Shown in pieces: positions 32,695-42,001 of a stretch of 64,000 bases of DNA. The stretch spans positions 434,001 to 498,000 of the forward strand of contig NZ_JAFFZE010000006.1 of NCBI RefSeq assembly GCF_025165815.1, given 5' to 3'. Every line of letters begins with the position of its first letter. Position 1 is the stretch's first letter. The notes under the pieces were generated by a model. The model had not been told where the DNA came from. It was given only the letters and a program-made list of their open reading frames with translations, and did not search any database. A program made the translations under genes and the position numbers. Source of the stretch: Actinophytocola gossypii (GTDB taxonomy: Bacteria; Actinomycetota; Actinomycetes; Mycobacteriales; Pseudonocardiaceae).

Positions 32695-33141
32695 ATGGCC
32701 GTCGCCGACGATCTCGACCGCGCAACCGACTCGACCTGGGACTGGGTCGCCGAGCACGCCCGCAGGTATCTGGCGTCGGGCGGCACCGACGGACACGAGT
32801 CGAACGGCGTGTACAACCTCGTGCTGGCCACCACCGGACGCCGAACCGGCGAGCCGCGGCGCACCTGCCTGATCTACGGCACCTCCGGCGACGACTTCGT
32901 GGTGGTGGCGTCCAAGGGCGGCGCCGACGAGGACCCGGCGTGGTTCAAGAACCTCCAGGCGGAGCCCAGCGTCGGGGTGCAGGTCGGCACCCGGCGGTTC
33001 ACCGCCCGCGCCCGGGTCGCGTCCCCGGCCGAACGCGAGACCCTCTGGCCGAGGATGGTGGACATCTTCCCGCTGTACGACGAGTACGCGCGGAAGACCG
33101 AGCGGGTGATCCCGGTCGTCCTGCTGACCCCACAGGACTGA
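32695..33141 (+). CDS. Deazaflavin-dependent nitroreductase family protein
   Basis: 148 residues from ATG 32695, preceded by GAAGGGAGCGATGCC. DDN/DUF385 pattern: VYNLVLATTGRRTGEPRRTCLIYG, ASKGGADEDPAWFKNLQAEP, and IPVVLL at the end. Related to the protein at 19554. F420H2-dependent reduction of small molecules is the family role. Followed by the Nudix gene. Confidence 0.85.
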   Translation: MAVADDLDRATDSTWDWVAEHARRYLASGGTDGHESNGVYNLVLATTGRRTGEPRRTCLIYGTSGDDFVVVASKGGADEDPAWFKNLQAEPSVGVQVGTRRFTARARVASPAERETLWPRMVDIFPLYDEYARKTERVIPVVLLTPQD

Positions 33142-33190
33142 CCCGTGCCCGTGAGCGAGAGCGGCGGGTAGCGGAGGAGCGAAGCGAACC

Positions 33191-33646
33191 ATGAAGCACA
33201 GCGCGGGGATCCTGCTGTTCCGGTGCGCCGAGGCGGGGGTCGAGGTGTTGTTGGGGCACATGGGTGGGCCGTTCTGGGCGCGCAAGGACGCCGGCGCGTG
33301 GTCGATGCCCAAGGGCGAGTACGAGCCGGACGAGGAACCCGTGGCGGCGGCGCGCCGGGAGTTCACCGAGGAGCTGGGGTTGCCGGTGCCGGCCGGGGAC
33401 CTGGTCGAGCTGGGCACGGTCCGCCAGTCCGGCGGCAAGACGGTGACCGCGTGGGCGTTGGCCGGGGACCTGGACCCGGCGGCCGTGGTGCCCGGGACGT
33501 TCGAGCTGGAGTGGCCGCCGCGCTCGGGCCGGGTGCGCGAGTTCCCCGAGGTGGACCGGGTGGCGTGGTTCCCGTTGTCCGAGGCGGCGGAGAAGATCGT
33601 CGGCGGGCAGCGGGCGTTCCTCGACCGCCTGGCCGGGCTGGCCTGA
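33191..33646 (+). CDS. Nudix hydrolase
   Basis: 151 residues. The Nudix box is complete: GEYEPDEEPVAAARREFTEELGL, matching G-x5-E-x7-REuxEExGu. N-terminal KHSAGILLFRC is typical of the diadenosine/nucleotide diphosphatase-like group in actinomycetes. Hydrolyses a nucleoside diphosphate linked to another group. 49 bases after the DDN gene. Confidence 0.92.
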   Translation: MKHSAGILLFRCAEAGVEVLLGHMGGPFWARKDAGAWSMPKGEYEPDEEPVAAARREFTEELGLPVPAGDLVELGTVRQSGGKTVTAWALAGDLDPAAVVPGTFELEWPPRSGRVREFPEVDRVAWFPLSEAAEKIVGGQRAFLDRLAGLA

Positions 33647-33689
33647 GCCCGCGGGAGATGCCGGCTCCGGCACCTCCCGCGTCGGTGGG

Positions 33690-34424
33690 TCAGGCGAAGA
33701 AGTCGGCCAGGGCCTCGGCCAGGACCACCGGGTCCACGTCGTGGGTCTGGCCGGGCAGGACCCGGTGCTCACCGGCGACCGCACGGGACGCCTCGCGCAT
33801 CCAGGCCGGGCTCGCGCCGCCGGCGAGGGTCAGCGTCGGCACCCGCGGGCTGACCGGGACCGGGCCGCCGGTGATGACCGCGTCGTCGTACGGGAGCGTG
33901 TGGGCGATCGCCAGCAGGTCGGGGATCCGGGCGGCACCCGCCGCGGGCTCGGCTGGCAGGCCGACCACCTCGACCATGAACAGGCGCAGTGCCTCGTCGC
34001 GGCGTCCCTCGGCCAGGGCGGCGGCCAGGCGTTCCGGGTAGCGCTCGGGTGCCGGCGGCGCCAGCGCGGGCAGCGGCGGCTCGTACCCGGCCAGCCTGGC
34101 GATCGGCACGCCGGCGGCCTCCGCGCGCAGGGCCAGGATCGCGCCGGACGACATGCCGTACACCCGCGCCGGACCACCCGCGACGGCCACGATCGCGGCG
34201 AGGTCCTCGATCTCCCGGTCCACGGCGTACGGGCCGGTGTCCCCGCTGTCGCCCCGGCCGCGGCGGTCGTAGAGGTACACCGTGAACCGGTCGGCCAGGG
34301 CATGTGCCAGCCGTGCCGAGGTGTGGCGCGTGTTGAGCGCGCCGCCGACGCACACGACCGCGGGGCCGTCGCCGACCCGGTCGTAGGCGAGCGGGGTGCC
34401 GTCGGCGGAGGTCGTCTTGTCCAT
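33690..34424 (-). CDS. Alpha/beta hydrolase (paralogue of 28835)
   Basis: 244 residues from ATG 34424 (MDKTTSADGTPLAYDRVG). Nucleophile Ser in VYGMSSGAIL, His in LPGQTHDVDP. Clearly paralogous to the hydrolase at 28835. Downstream of a DGPF gene on the same strand (62 bases), so both may answer the divergent ECF sigma factor. Confidence 0.9.
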   Translation of the reverse strand: MDKTTSADGTPLAYDRVGDGPAVVCVGGALNTRHTSARLAHALADRFTVYLYDRRGRGDSGDTGPYAVDREIEDLAAIVAVAGGPARVYGMSSGAILALRAEAAGVPIARLAGYEPPLPALAPPAPERYPERLAAALAEGRRDEALRLFMVEVVGLPAEPAAGAARIPDLLAIAHTLPYDDAVITGGPVPVSPRVPTLTLAGGASPAWMREASRAVAGEHRVLPGQTHDVDPVVLAEALADFFA

Positions 34425-34486
34425 GTCGAGTTCCTTTCCGTTGGTGGACACCCCACCGACGAACGGGCACCGCGCGGATCGACAGG

Positions 34487-34813
34487 TCAGCCGTACAGCT
34501 GACGGACCTCGATCGTGCCGAACTCCGCCCACGGGTGGCTCGCGGCGATCCGCAGGGCCTCGTCGCGGTCGGCGCAGTCGATCAGGGTGACGCCGCCCAT
34601 CTGCTCCTTGGTCTCGGCGAACGGGCCGTCGGTCAGCAGCACCTCGCCGGCCCGCACCCGCACCGTGCCCGCCGACGCGGGCGGGTGCAGCCCGAGCGCG
34701 TCGAGCAGGACCCCGCGCCCCCGCATCTCGCGCTGCCACTCGGCGCAGCCGGTCATCACCTCGGCGCTCGCCTCGGCGGTCTCGTCGCCGCACAGCATCA
34801 GCATGAACCTCAT
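34487..34813 (-). CDS. DGPF/YCII-domain protein
   Basis: 108 residues from ATG 34813 (MRFMLMLCGDE). Signature LLTDGPFAETKEQMGGVTLIDC intact. Divergent from an ECF sigma gene 91 bases away, another instance of the DGPF/ECF pairing, here with a different sigma group. A frame reaching 34906 overlaps the sigma gene's ribosome site and is rejected. Confidence 0.88.
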   Translation of the reverse strand: MRFMLMLCGDETAEASAEVMTGCAEWQREMRGRGVLLDALGLHPPASAGTVRVRAGEVLLTDGPFAETKEQMGGVTLIDCADRDEALRIAASHPWAEFGTIEVRQLYG

Positions 34814-34904
34814 CGAACCTCCGTCCTCGATTCCGCACCGATGAGTTCCGCCCCCACCGGCCGTCACACAGTGCGACAGGATGCCCGAAGGAGGGAACGA
34901 ACCC

Positions 34905-35882
34905 ATGGACGCACTGACCGAGGCGGAGTTCGCCGAGCTGACCGACCGGCACCGCCGCGAGCTGCGAGTGCACTGCTACCGCATGCTCGGCAACTTCGAG
35001 GACGCCGAGGACCTGGTGCAGGAGACGTTCCTGCGTGCGTGGCGCCGCCGCGAGACCTACGCCGGCCGCGCGTCCTTCCGCGCCTGGCTGTACCGCATCG
35101 CCACCAACGCCAGCCTCGACCTGCTGGAACGCCGCCCCCGCCCCACCCTGCCGGTGCCGACCGACACCCCGCCGCCCGCGGTCGCCGTGCCCTGGCTGAC
35201 CCCGTACCCGGACGCCCTGCTCCCCGACGAGGCCGCCGTCTCCCGCGAGACCGTCGAGCTCGCCTTCCTCGCCGCCGTGCAGTACCTGCCGCCCCGCCAG
35301 CGCGCGGTGCTCGTCCTGCGCGACGTGCTCGGCTGGTCGGCCAAGGAGACCGCCGCCCAACTGGACACCACCGTCGCCGGCGCCAACAGCGCGCTGCAAC
35401 GCGCCCGCGAGACCCTGCGCGCCCACCTGCCCGCGCGCCGCCTCGACTGGTCAGGCGCCAAGCCGACCGAGGAGGAGCTGGCGGTGGTCCACCGGTACAT
35501 GGACGCCCTCGAACGCGGCGCCGACGCCGAACTGGGCACCCTGCTCCGCGAGGACGCCCGCTGCGCCCAGGCCCCGTGGACCGGCGGCAACATGTCCGAC
35601 GACCCCGCCTGGTACTCCGGCCGGGACACGCTGATCGAGGCCTGGCAGCCGATCTTCCACGGCCCGGACCGGGCGGAGTTCCGGTGCGTGCCGACCGTCG
35701 CGAACGGCGACCCGGCCATCGCCACCTACATCCGCCCGCCTGGCTCCGGGCCGTACCGGGCGTTCGGCCTGGACGTGCTGCGGATCGTCGACGGGCAGGT
35801 CGCCGAGATCACCTGCTTCGGCGTCGCGACCTACCGGTACTTCGACCTGCCCGCGGAGATCACGGCGGAGATCACGGGGTAG
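34905..35882 (+). CDS. ECF sigma factor with C-terminal SnoaL-like domain
   Basis: 325 residues; ATG 34905 follows GAAGGAGG. Region 2: VHCYRMLGNFEDAEDLVQETFLRAWRRRETYAGRASFRAWLYRIATNASLDLL. Region 4: LPPRQRAVLVLRDVLGWSAKETAAQLDTTVAGANSALQRARETL. The tail (about 205-325) is a SnoaL_2-like fold that often replaces anti-sigma control in such factors. Similar to the SigG-like group of mycobacteria. Its last 52 bases overlap the convergent photolyase remnant. Confidence 0.9.
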   Translation: MDALTEAEFAELTDRHRRELRVHCYRMLGNFEDAEDLVQETFLRAWRRRETYAGRASFRAWLYRIATNASLDLLERRPRPTLPVPTDTPPPAVAVPWLTPYPDALLPDEAAVSRETVELAFLAAVQYLPPRQRAVLVLRDVLGWSAKETAAQLDTTVAGANSALQRARETLRAHLPARRLDWSGAKPTEEELAVVHRYMDALERGADAELGTLLREDARCAQAPWTGGNMSDDPAWYSGRDTLIEAWQPIFHGPDRAEFRCVPTVANGDPAIATYIRPPGSGPYRAFGLDVLRIVDGQVAEITCFGVATYRYFDLPAEITAEITG

Positions 35883-36073
35883 GCCGGCTCGCGCACCGAA
35901 CCGTCCGGGACGTGCGCCAGCTCGGGCACGTACCGGCGCACGTACTCGCCGTCCGGGTCGTGGCGTTCCGCCTGGCGCAGCGGGTTCAGCACCCGCACGT
36001 CGCCGGACACGTGCACCCGTGCGGCCCCGACCTCCTCCGCGACCCGCGCGTACTCGTGGCCGGCTTGCGTCAC
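35831..36073 (-). pseudogene. Remnant of a DNA photolyase gene (internal and N-terminal deletions)
   Basis: An 80-codon frame keeps two widely separated pieces of a class I photolyase. Residues ~6-21 (EYARVAEEVGAARVHVSGDV) match the region near position 85-105 of a whole enzyme. They are joined in frame to the C-terminal NPLRQAERHDPDGEYVRRY and VPELAHVPDGSVREP, normally near position 390-430. The FAD-binding core between them is missing, so it cannot be an active photolyase. It still starts at GTG 36073 overlapping the SDR stop (GTGA), showing the original operon order. The recognition rests on the very typical FNP..Q..FDPDG.YVRR.VPEL pattern. Confidence 0.75.
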
Positions 36074-37548
36074 GTTCCCCCGAGGCGCGGTTGCGAAGCG
36101 CTCGGCCTGACCTCCTGGTGCTCGGCGGTGCCGGTGATGTTGCGGGCCATGCCGCCGAAGACGATGTCGTGGAAGGGCGCGACCGACTTCCAGTACAGGT
36201 GCCCGGCCAGTCCGTGCGGCTCGAAGACCGCCCGCTGCCGGTAGATCGCGCCGCCGTCGTCGCCCGGGGCCGCGTACAGCTCCAGCCACGCCCGGCCCGG
36301 CACCCGCATCTCCGCGCGCAGCCGCAGCCGCCGGGGCCGGTCCAGCAGCTCGACCCGCCACCAGTCCAGCGCCTCGCCCTCGTGCAGCCGTCGGGGGTCG
36401 CGGCGGCCTCGGCGCAGGCCGGCGCCGCCGGCGAGCCGGTCGATCCAGCCGCGTACCGACCACGCCAGCGGGAACGAGTACCAGCCGTGCTCGCCGCCGA
36501 TGGCCTCGATGACCCGCCACAGCGCGTCCGGGTCGGCGGTGGTGCGCAGCTCGCGGACGTCGACGTAGACGCTGCCACCCGACCAGTCCGGGTCGGTGGG
36601 CAGCGGGTCGGACGGCGCGCTGGCGTCGGACCAGCGGGTCGGCACGTCGGCGTTCCGGATCCGGGTGAGCGCCAGCTCGATGGCCCGCTCGACGTGGGTC
36701 GCCGGCGGGTCGGGGACGTACTCGGCGATGTCGTGCTCGCGGCACACCACCTCGTGCACGAGCGACTCGATCAGCGGCACCGCGATCCCGCGCGGTACCG
36801 GCGTGACCAGGTTGACCCACTGCGCGGACAGCCACGGCGAGAGCACCGGGATCGGCAGCACGAACCGGCGCGGCAGCCCGGCGACGATCGCGTAGGTGCG
36901 CATCATCTCCAGGTAGGTGAGCACGTCCGGGCCACCGATGTCGAACGCGCGGCTGACGCCGGCCGGCAGCTCGGCGGCGCGGGTGAGGTAGTGCACGACG
37001 TCCCGGATCGCGATCGGCTGGATCCGGTTGTGCACCCAGCGCGGGGTGACCATCGCCGGGAGCCGTTCGGTGAGGTGGCGCAGCATCTCGAAGCTCGCCG
37101 ACCCGGAGCCGATGACGATCGCCGCGTTGAGCACGGCGGTCGGCACGCCGGAGCCGATCAGGATCTCGCCGACCTCCTTGCGGGAGGCCAGGTGCGCGGA
37201 CAGCTGTCCGTCCGGCGCGATCCCGCCGAGGTAGACGATCCGCTGGAGCGCGGACGAGGCGGCGGCGTCGGCGACGGTGCGCGCGGCGACCCGGTCCAGG
37301 TCGACGAAGTCGCGCTGGTGCAGGGAGTGCACGAGGTAGTAGGCGACGTCCTGCCCGTCGAGCGCGGCGGCCACCGAGGTGGCGTCGATGACGTCGCCCC
37401 GGACGACCTCGACCCGCTCGCGCCACGGCGCGTGCTCGAGCTTGCCCGGCGTGCGGGCGACGGCCCGGACCTGGTGGCCGGCGTCGAGCAACGCGGGCAC
37501 CAGCCGGCCGCCGACGTACCCGGTCGCCCCGAACACCACACAGCGCAT
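36070..37548 (-). CDS. SDR-type NAD(P)-binding protein with DUF2867 domain
   Basis: 492 residues. Rossmann start VVFGATGYVGGRLVPALLDAGHQVRAVAR (about 1-30), an atypical SDR domain to about 300, then a DUF2867 domain (about 330-480; WYSFPLAWSVRGWIDRLAGGAGLRRGRRDP). Function of this fusion is unclear; it is often found in light-inducible carotenoid/photolyase loci of actinomycetes, which agrees with the photolyase remnant directly behind it. Confidence 0.88.
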   Translation of the reverse strand: MRCVVFGATGYVGGRLVPALLDAGHQVRAVARTPGKLEHAPWRERVEVVRGDVIDATSVAAALDGQDVAYYLVHSLHQRDFVDLDRVAARTVADAAASSALQRIVYLGGIAPDGQLSAHLASRKEVGEILIGSGVPTAVLNAAIVIGSGSASFEMLRHLTERLPAMVTPRWVHNRIQPIAIRDVVHYLTRAAELPAGVSRAFDIGGPDVLTYLEMMRTYAIVAGLPRRFVLPIPVLSPWLSAQWVNLVTPVPRGIAVPLIESLVHEVVCREHDIAEYVPDPPATHVERAIELALTRIRNADVPTRWSDASAPSDPLPTDPDWSGGSVYVDVRELRTTADPDALWRVIEAIGGEHGWYSFPLAWSVRGWIDRLAGGAGLRRGRRDPRRLHEGEALDWWRVELLDRPRRLRLRAEMRVPGRAWLELYAAPGDDGGAIYRQRAVFEPHGLAGHLYWKSVAPFHDIVFGGMARNITGTAEHQEVRPSASQPRLGGT

Positions 37549-37585
37549 GCCGACGATCCTCGCCCAGATCGCCCCGGCGCGCAGT

Positions 37586-38062
37586 TCAGGTGGCGATCGG
37601 CGCGATCGTGGCGTTCGCCAGCCGGGTCAGGTCGGCCGGGGCCAGCTCGATCTCCAGGCCGCGGCGACCAGCGCTGCAGTAGATCGTGTCGTGGTCGGTC
37701 GCCGAGGTGTCGAGGACGACCGGGAGGCGTTTGCGGTGTCCGAGCGGGGCGATGCCGCCGGCGACGTACCCGGTCGCACGCTCGGCGGCGGCGACCTCGG
37801 CCATCCGCGCCTTCTTCCCGCCGACCGCGGCGGCCAGCGCCTTGAGGTCCAGCTGGCCCGACACCGGCACCACGCCGATCGTCAACGCCCCGTCGACCTC
37901 GGCGACGAGCGTCTTGAACACCCGCTCGGCCGGTAGCCCGAGCACCTCGCTCGCCTCGGTCCCGTACGACGCCGCCCTCGGGTCGTGCGCGTACTCGTGC
38001 ACCCGGTGCGCCACCCGCTGCTTCACCAGCAACGCGGTCGCCTGCGTTCCCTTCCCTGCCAC
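37586..38062 (-). CDS. ybaK: Cys-tRNA(Pro) deacylase, YbaK type
   Basis: 158 residues. YbaK/EbsC pattern: TQATALLVKQRVAHRVHEYAHDP, GLPAERVFKTLVAEVDG (catalytic Lys), KKARMAEVAAAERATGYVAGGIAPLGH, then DTIYCSAGRRGLEIELAPADL. It removes cysteine wrongly attached to tRNA(Pro). Housekeeping-type gene. Confidence 0.93.
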   Translation of the reverse strand: MAGKGTQATALLVKQRVAHRVHEYAHDPRAASYGTEASEVLGLPAERVFKTLVAEVDGALTIGVVPVSGQLDLKALAAAVGGKKARMAEVAAAERATGYVAGGIAPLGHRKRLPVVLDTSATDHDTIYCSAGRRGLEIELAPADLTRLANATIAPIAT

Positions 38063-38072
38063 GCCGGCGACC

Positions 38073-40826
38073 CTAGCGGGAGGGCAGCGCGGGCTCGGTC
38101 GGGTACACCGTCGGGTCGCCCTGCCGGATCCAGACCGTGGGGTCGTCGATCGGGCGGAAGGAGCGGTCGCCGCCGGGTTCGCGGGTGGCCGGGACGGTGT
38201 CGCCGCCCGGCAGGTGCATGATGAAGTTGACCGGCTTCGTGTCGTCGGCGAGCGGGATCTCGTACACCGCCCAGCCGTCCTCCACGCGTGCCGGCGGCCA
38301 CGGGCGGTCCCAGGCCACCTGTTCGAGCACCGACGGGTCGACCGCGTCGCCCCACAGGTGCAGGCCCCACTCGCCGTAGTCGCCGGCCGGGCGGTGGTAC
38401 CGCAGGGTGGCGACCTCCAGCGGGGGACCGGCGTAGCGGACGGTCCGGGTCGCGGACACCACGCCGCCGGACAGCCACGCCCGGTACGCCACCGGCGTGT
38501 CCGGCTCGAGGCCCAGCGGCGTCAGGTCGTCGAACACCGTGTACGCGGGTGACGTGGAGTCGCCGCCGATCGCGGTCCACGGGCCGCCGTCGACGCTGCG
38601 CTCGAACCGCACCACGTGCGACGCCCGCTCCGGGTCGGCCACCGCGCGCACCTCGACCGCGCCGCGCACGCCGCCGCCCTCCGCCGGGGCCTCGATGGTC
38701 ACCGACGGCGCGGGCACCCGGCCCCGCACGGTGCCGCTCGCGCGGGTGTGGCCCGCGTTGTCCAGCACCACCGCGCGGTACTCCACCGGCGTCGCCGGGT
38801 CCAGCGAGGACACGTCGTGGAACACCCGGTACGGCGCGTTGTCGTCGGTTCCGACCGGGTGCCAGCGGCCGCCGGCGACCCGCGCCTCGAACGTCACCTC
38901 GTACAGCGACGAACCCCGCACGTCGGCCACCACCTGCATCCGTCCGCGCGCGTCGGCGGCCGGCTGCGGGCTGTACAGCGAGATCATCGGCGCCCGGTTC
39001 GAGCGCGGGACCTTCCCGTCCAGCGCGTAGACCACGGTGGACAGCGCCGGCACGGTCAGGTTCAGCTCGCCGTCCCGGTCGGTGCGCAGCCGCTGGCTGC
39101 CGATCCCGTACACCAGGCGGTAGTTCTTCCGCTTCGTGTACGTCGGGATCGCGACCTCCTTCGGGCCCTCGCTGTTGTTCAGGGCCACCACGTACTCGCG
39201 CCGCTGCTCGCGGTCGATCCGGGAGAACGCGTACACGCCGGCCTCGGGGGAGGAGAGGCGGTGCTGCTGGGTGCCGTTCCGCAGCGCCGGATGCTCGCGG
39301 GTCACCGACGCGAGGTCGCTGATCGCCCGGTACAGCTGGTGGCCGGTGTCGTAGTTGTCCTCCGCGTGCGTCGAGGACGTGCCGAGCAGGTCGTCGTCGA
39401 GGTACTCCGGCACCTGGGAGGCGAACAGCGTCTGCCGCGCGTCCTGGTCGCCGCCGGGGCCGGTGAAGCCCTGCTCGTCGCCGTAGTAGATCACCGGGTT
39501 GCCCCGGGAGAAGTACATCAGCTCGTGCCCGAGCCGGTCCCGCAGCACCCACTCGTGGTCACCCTGGCCGGGGTTGTCGGCGACCACGAACCCGCCGAAG
39601 CGCCCCATGTCGTGGTTCCCGAGGAAGGTCGGCAACTGGTAGGCGTTCGAGTCGGCGTCGGTGTACCAGTCGTCGTCGGCGAAGAACCGGGCGAGCGCGT
39701 CGGTCGGCCCGCTCCCGGACGCGAACTCGCGGGCCGCGGCCTGGAACGGGAAGTCCAGCACCGCCTGCATCCGCCCGGTGGTGGTGAAGTGCGAGGTGTA
39801 GTCCTTGGTGGTGTCGAACACCTCGCCGAACATGAAGAACTCGCGCTTGCCGTGCTCGCGGGCGAACTTCAGCACCCGGGGCCCGAACGACCGCCAGAAC
39901 GCGTCGTCGACGTGCTTCATCGTGTCGATCCGGAAGCCGTCGATGCCGAAGTCGGCGATCCAGCGCTCGTAGATGTCGGCCATCCCGTCGACCACGCGGG
40001 GGTGCTCGGTGAACAGGTCGTCCAGGCCGAAGAAGTCGCCGTACTGGGAGTCCTCGCCGACGAACGTCGTGTCGCCCCGGTTGTGGTAGAGCGTCACGTC
40101 GTTGAGCCAGCCCGGGACCTTGAGGTCGGTCTCGGCCGGGTCGAGCACCGGCGTGTACGGGAACGAGGTGGCCGGATCCATCGCCGGGAAGTCCGCCGAC
40201 CCCGCGAAGTCCCGGTCGTCGAACACCTCGCCGGAGGCCGTCCGGTACGGCGCGGCGTCCTTGGACACGTACTCCTTGCGCGCGCCCTCCGCGTACCCGA
40301 TGACGTCCGCGGTGTGGTTGGTGATGATGTCGAAGTAGACCTTCATGCCGCGGTCGTGCGCGTCGTCCACCAGCGCGGCCAGCTCCTCGTTGGTCCCGAG
40401 GTGCGGGTCGATCCGGGTGAAGTCGGTGATCCAGTACCCGTGGTAGCCGGCCGACGGGCCGTCCTCCAGCTGCACCGGCTTGTTCTTGAAGCTCGGGGTG
40501 AGCCAGATCGACGTGGTACCGAGGCCCTGGATGTAGTCCAGCCGGTCGCGCAGCCCAGCCAGGTCGCCGCCGTTGTAGAAGCCCTTCTTCGTCGGGTCGA
40601 ACCCGGACACCAGCGGATCGTCGGGCAGCCCGCCCCGGTCGTTGCCCGAGTCCCCGTTGGCGAACCGGTCCGCCATGACGAAGTAGAAGTTCTCGTCGGT
40701 CACCGGCCCGCGCAGCGAGTGCAACGCCTCCGGCCCCCGCGCGGCGGCGGCCGGCGAAGCGGTGGCCGTCAGCCCGGCGGCGAGAAGCGGAACCAACAGC
40801 GCCACGGCGGCGCGACGGACGGACAT
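38073..40826 (-). CDS. Secreted GH13 alpha-amylase with C-terminal modules
   Basis: 917 residues from ATG 40826 (MSVRRAAVALLVPLLAAGL), whose first ~32 residues are a signal peptide. GH13 barrel about 45-560: region II FGIDGFRIDTMKHVD (nucleophile Asp), FMFGEVFDT (acid/base Glu) and FLGNHDMGRFGGF (third Asp). Domain C follows (to ~620), then two beta-rich repeats (about 625-800) of Ig/FnIII look, and a final pullulanase-associated CBM41-like module (LRYHRPAGDYGEWGLHLWGD). Extracellular starch or maltodextrin degradation. A longer frame to 40901 lacks a secretion signal. Confidence 0.92.
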   Translation of the reverse strand: MSVRRAAVALLVPLLAAGLTATASPAAAARGPEALHSLRGPVTDENFYFVMADRFANGDSGNDRGGLPDDPLVSGFDPTKKGFYNGGDLAGLRDRLDYIQGLGTTSIWLTPSFKNKPVQLEDGPSAGYHGYWITDFTRIDPHLGTNEELAALVDDAHDRGMKVYFDIITNHTADVIGYAEGARKEYVSKDAAPYRTASGEVFDDRDFAGSADFPAMDPATSFPYTPVLDPAETDLKVPGWLNDVTLYHNRGDTTFVGEDSQYGDFFGLDDLFTEHPRVVDGMADIYERWIADFGIDGFRIDTMKHVDDAFWRSFGPRVLKFAREHGKREFFMFGEVFDTTKDYTSHFTTTGRMQAVLDFPFQAAAREFASGSGPTDALARFFADDDWYTDADSNAYQLPTFLGNHDMGRFGGFVVADNPGQGDHEWVLRDRLGHELMYFSRGNPVIYYGDEQGFTGPGGDQDARQTLFASQVPEYLDDDLLGTSSTHAEDNYDTGHQLYRAISDLASVTREHPALRNGTQQHRLSSPEAGVYAFSRIDREQRREYVVALNNSEGPKEVAIPTYTKRKNYRLVYGIGSQRLRTDRDGELNLTVPALSTVVYALDGKVPRSNRAPMISLYSPQPAADARGRMQVVADVRGSSLYEVTFEARVAGGRWHPVGTDDNAPYRVFHDVSSLDPATPVEYRAVVLDNAGHTRASGTVRGRVPAPSVTIEAPAEGGGVRGAVEVRAVADPERASHVVRFERSVDGGPWTAIGGDSTSPAYTVFDDLTPLGLEPDTPVAYRAWLSGGVVSATRTVRYAGPPLEVATLRYHRPAGDYGEWGLHLWGDAVDPSVLEQVAWDRPWPPARVEDGWAVYEIPLADDTKPVNFIMHLPGGDTVPATREPGGDRSFRPIDDPTVWIRQGDPTVYPTEPALPSR

Positions 40827-40936
40827 GCGACCTCCACAGGTGCGGCTGGCCGGAGACGTTAGCCGCAGCCGAACCCCCACGGCGACGGCCAACCCGCCCA
40901 ATTCGGCTGCGTCCGGGCGGCTCGGCGGGCGATCAT

Positions 40937-42001
40937 GTGACGGTGCACGCCCAGCTCACCGTCACACCGGCACGTCTGCCCGACGTGCTGCTCAATGTCG
41001 CCGTGGTGCGGCCGGTGTTCCTGTGGGGCGCGCCGGGGATCGGGAAGTCCTCGATGGTCCGCCAGTTCGCCGCGTCGTTGGGGCTGGAGTGCGTGTCGCT
41101 GCTCGGCACCCAGCTCGCGCCGGAGGATCTGATCGGCGTGCCGACGATCGTCGACGGCCGCAGCCGGTTCTGCCCGCCGGAGCAGATCGCGCGGAACTCC
41201 CCGTACGTCTTGTTCCTGGACGAGCTGAACGCGGCGTCGCCGGACGTGCAGAAGGCGTTCTACTCGCTGATCCTCGACCGGCGCATCGGCTCCTACGAGC
41301 TGCCGGCGGGCTCGGTGGTGATCGGCGCCGGCAACCGGGCCACCGACCAGGCGCTCGCCCGGCCGATGGCGTCCGCGCTGGTCAATCGGCTGGTGCACGT
41401 CCACCTGCGCGCGTCGCCGGACGACTGGCTCACCTGGGCGGCGAACAACGGCATCCACCCGTGGGTCGTGGCGTACCTCACCCAGCGCCCGGACCACCTG
41501 TGGAGCGCGCCGCCGAAGACCGAGGAGCCGTTCTCCACGCCCCGGTCCTGGCACATGCTCTCCGACGTCCTGCACTCCTATGGCGATCCGGTCGACGACG
41601 AGACCGTCGCGCTGCTCGCCTACGCGACCCTGACCCCGAAGCACGCCGGGGCGTTCCGCGCCTACCTGAAGGTCGCCCGGCACGCCTACGACCTGGACGC
41701 GATCGTCAAGGGCGACGCGCGCTGGCCGGCCGAACCGGGCGACCGCGACCTGCTCTACTTCCTGGCCGAGACGTTCCGGGCCCGGCTGGCCAAGGAGCTG
41801 CCCGCCGACCGGCGGCACGCCTCGGCCGGCGTGCGGCAGTTCGCGTTCCGCGCCAAGGCGATGCTGGTGGAGCTCGCGGAGATCTCGCTCGAGGTCGCGC
41901 AGCTGGTCATCGCCGAGGGGGAGGACGGCGGCACGCTGCCGTCCTGGTTTCTGGTCGAGGCGGCCCGCGACCTGCCGCGGCTGGTGGCCGCCCGGACATG
42001 A
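40937..42001 (+). CDS. MoxR-like AAA+ ATPase
   Basis: 354 residues from GTG 40937. Walker A GAPGIGKSS, Walker B VLFLDELNAASPDVQ, sensor region VIGAGNRATDQALARPMASALVNR. MoxR ATPases act as chaperones with a VWA-domain partner; the partner overlaps by 4 bases (ATGA). The pair is probably a two-component chaperone/metal-insertion-like system. Client unknown. Confidence 0.92.
   Translation: MTVHAQLTVTPARLPDVLLNVAVVRPVFLWGAPGIGKSSMVRQFAASLGLECVSLLGTQLAPEDLIGVPTIVDGRSRFCPPEQIARNSPYVLFLDELNAASPDVQKAFYSLILDRRIGSYELPAGSVVIGAGNRATDQALARPMASALVNRLVHVHLRASPDDWLTWAANNGIHPWVVAYLTQRPDHLWSAPPKTEEPFSTPRSWHMLSDVLHSYGDPVDDETVALLAYATLTPKHAGAFRAYLKVARHAYDLDAIVKGDARWPAEPGDRDLLYFLAETFRARLAKELPADRRHASAGVRQFAFRAKAMLVELAEISLEVAQLVIAEGEDGGTLPSWFLVEAARDLPRLVAART

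Noticed and set aside
35876-36058. Functional photolyase/cryptochrome
   Set aside because: The FAD-binding core is missing, leaving about 60 photolyase-like residues.
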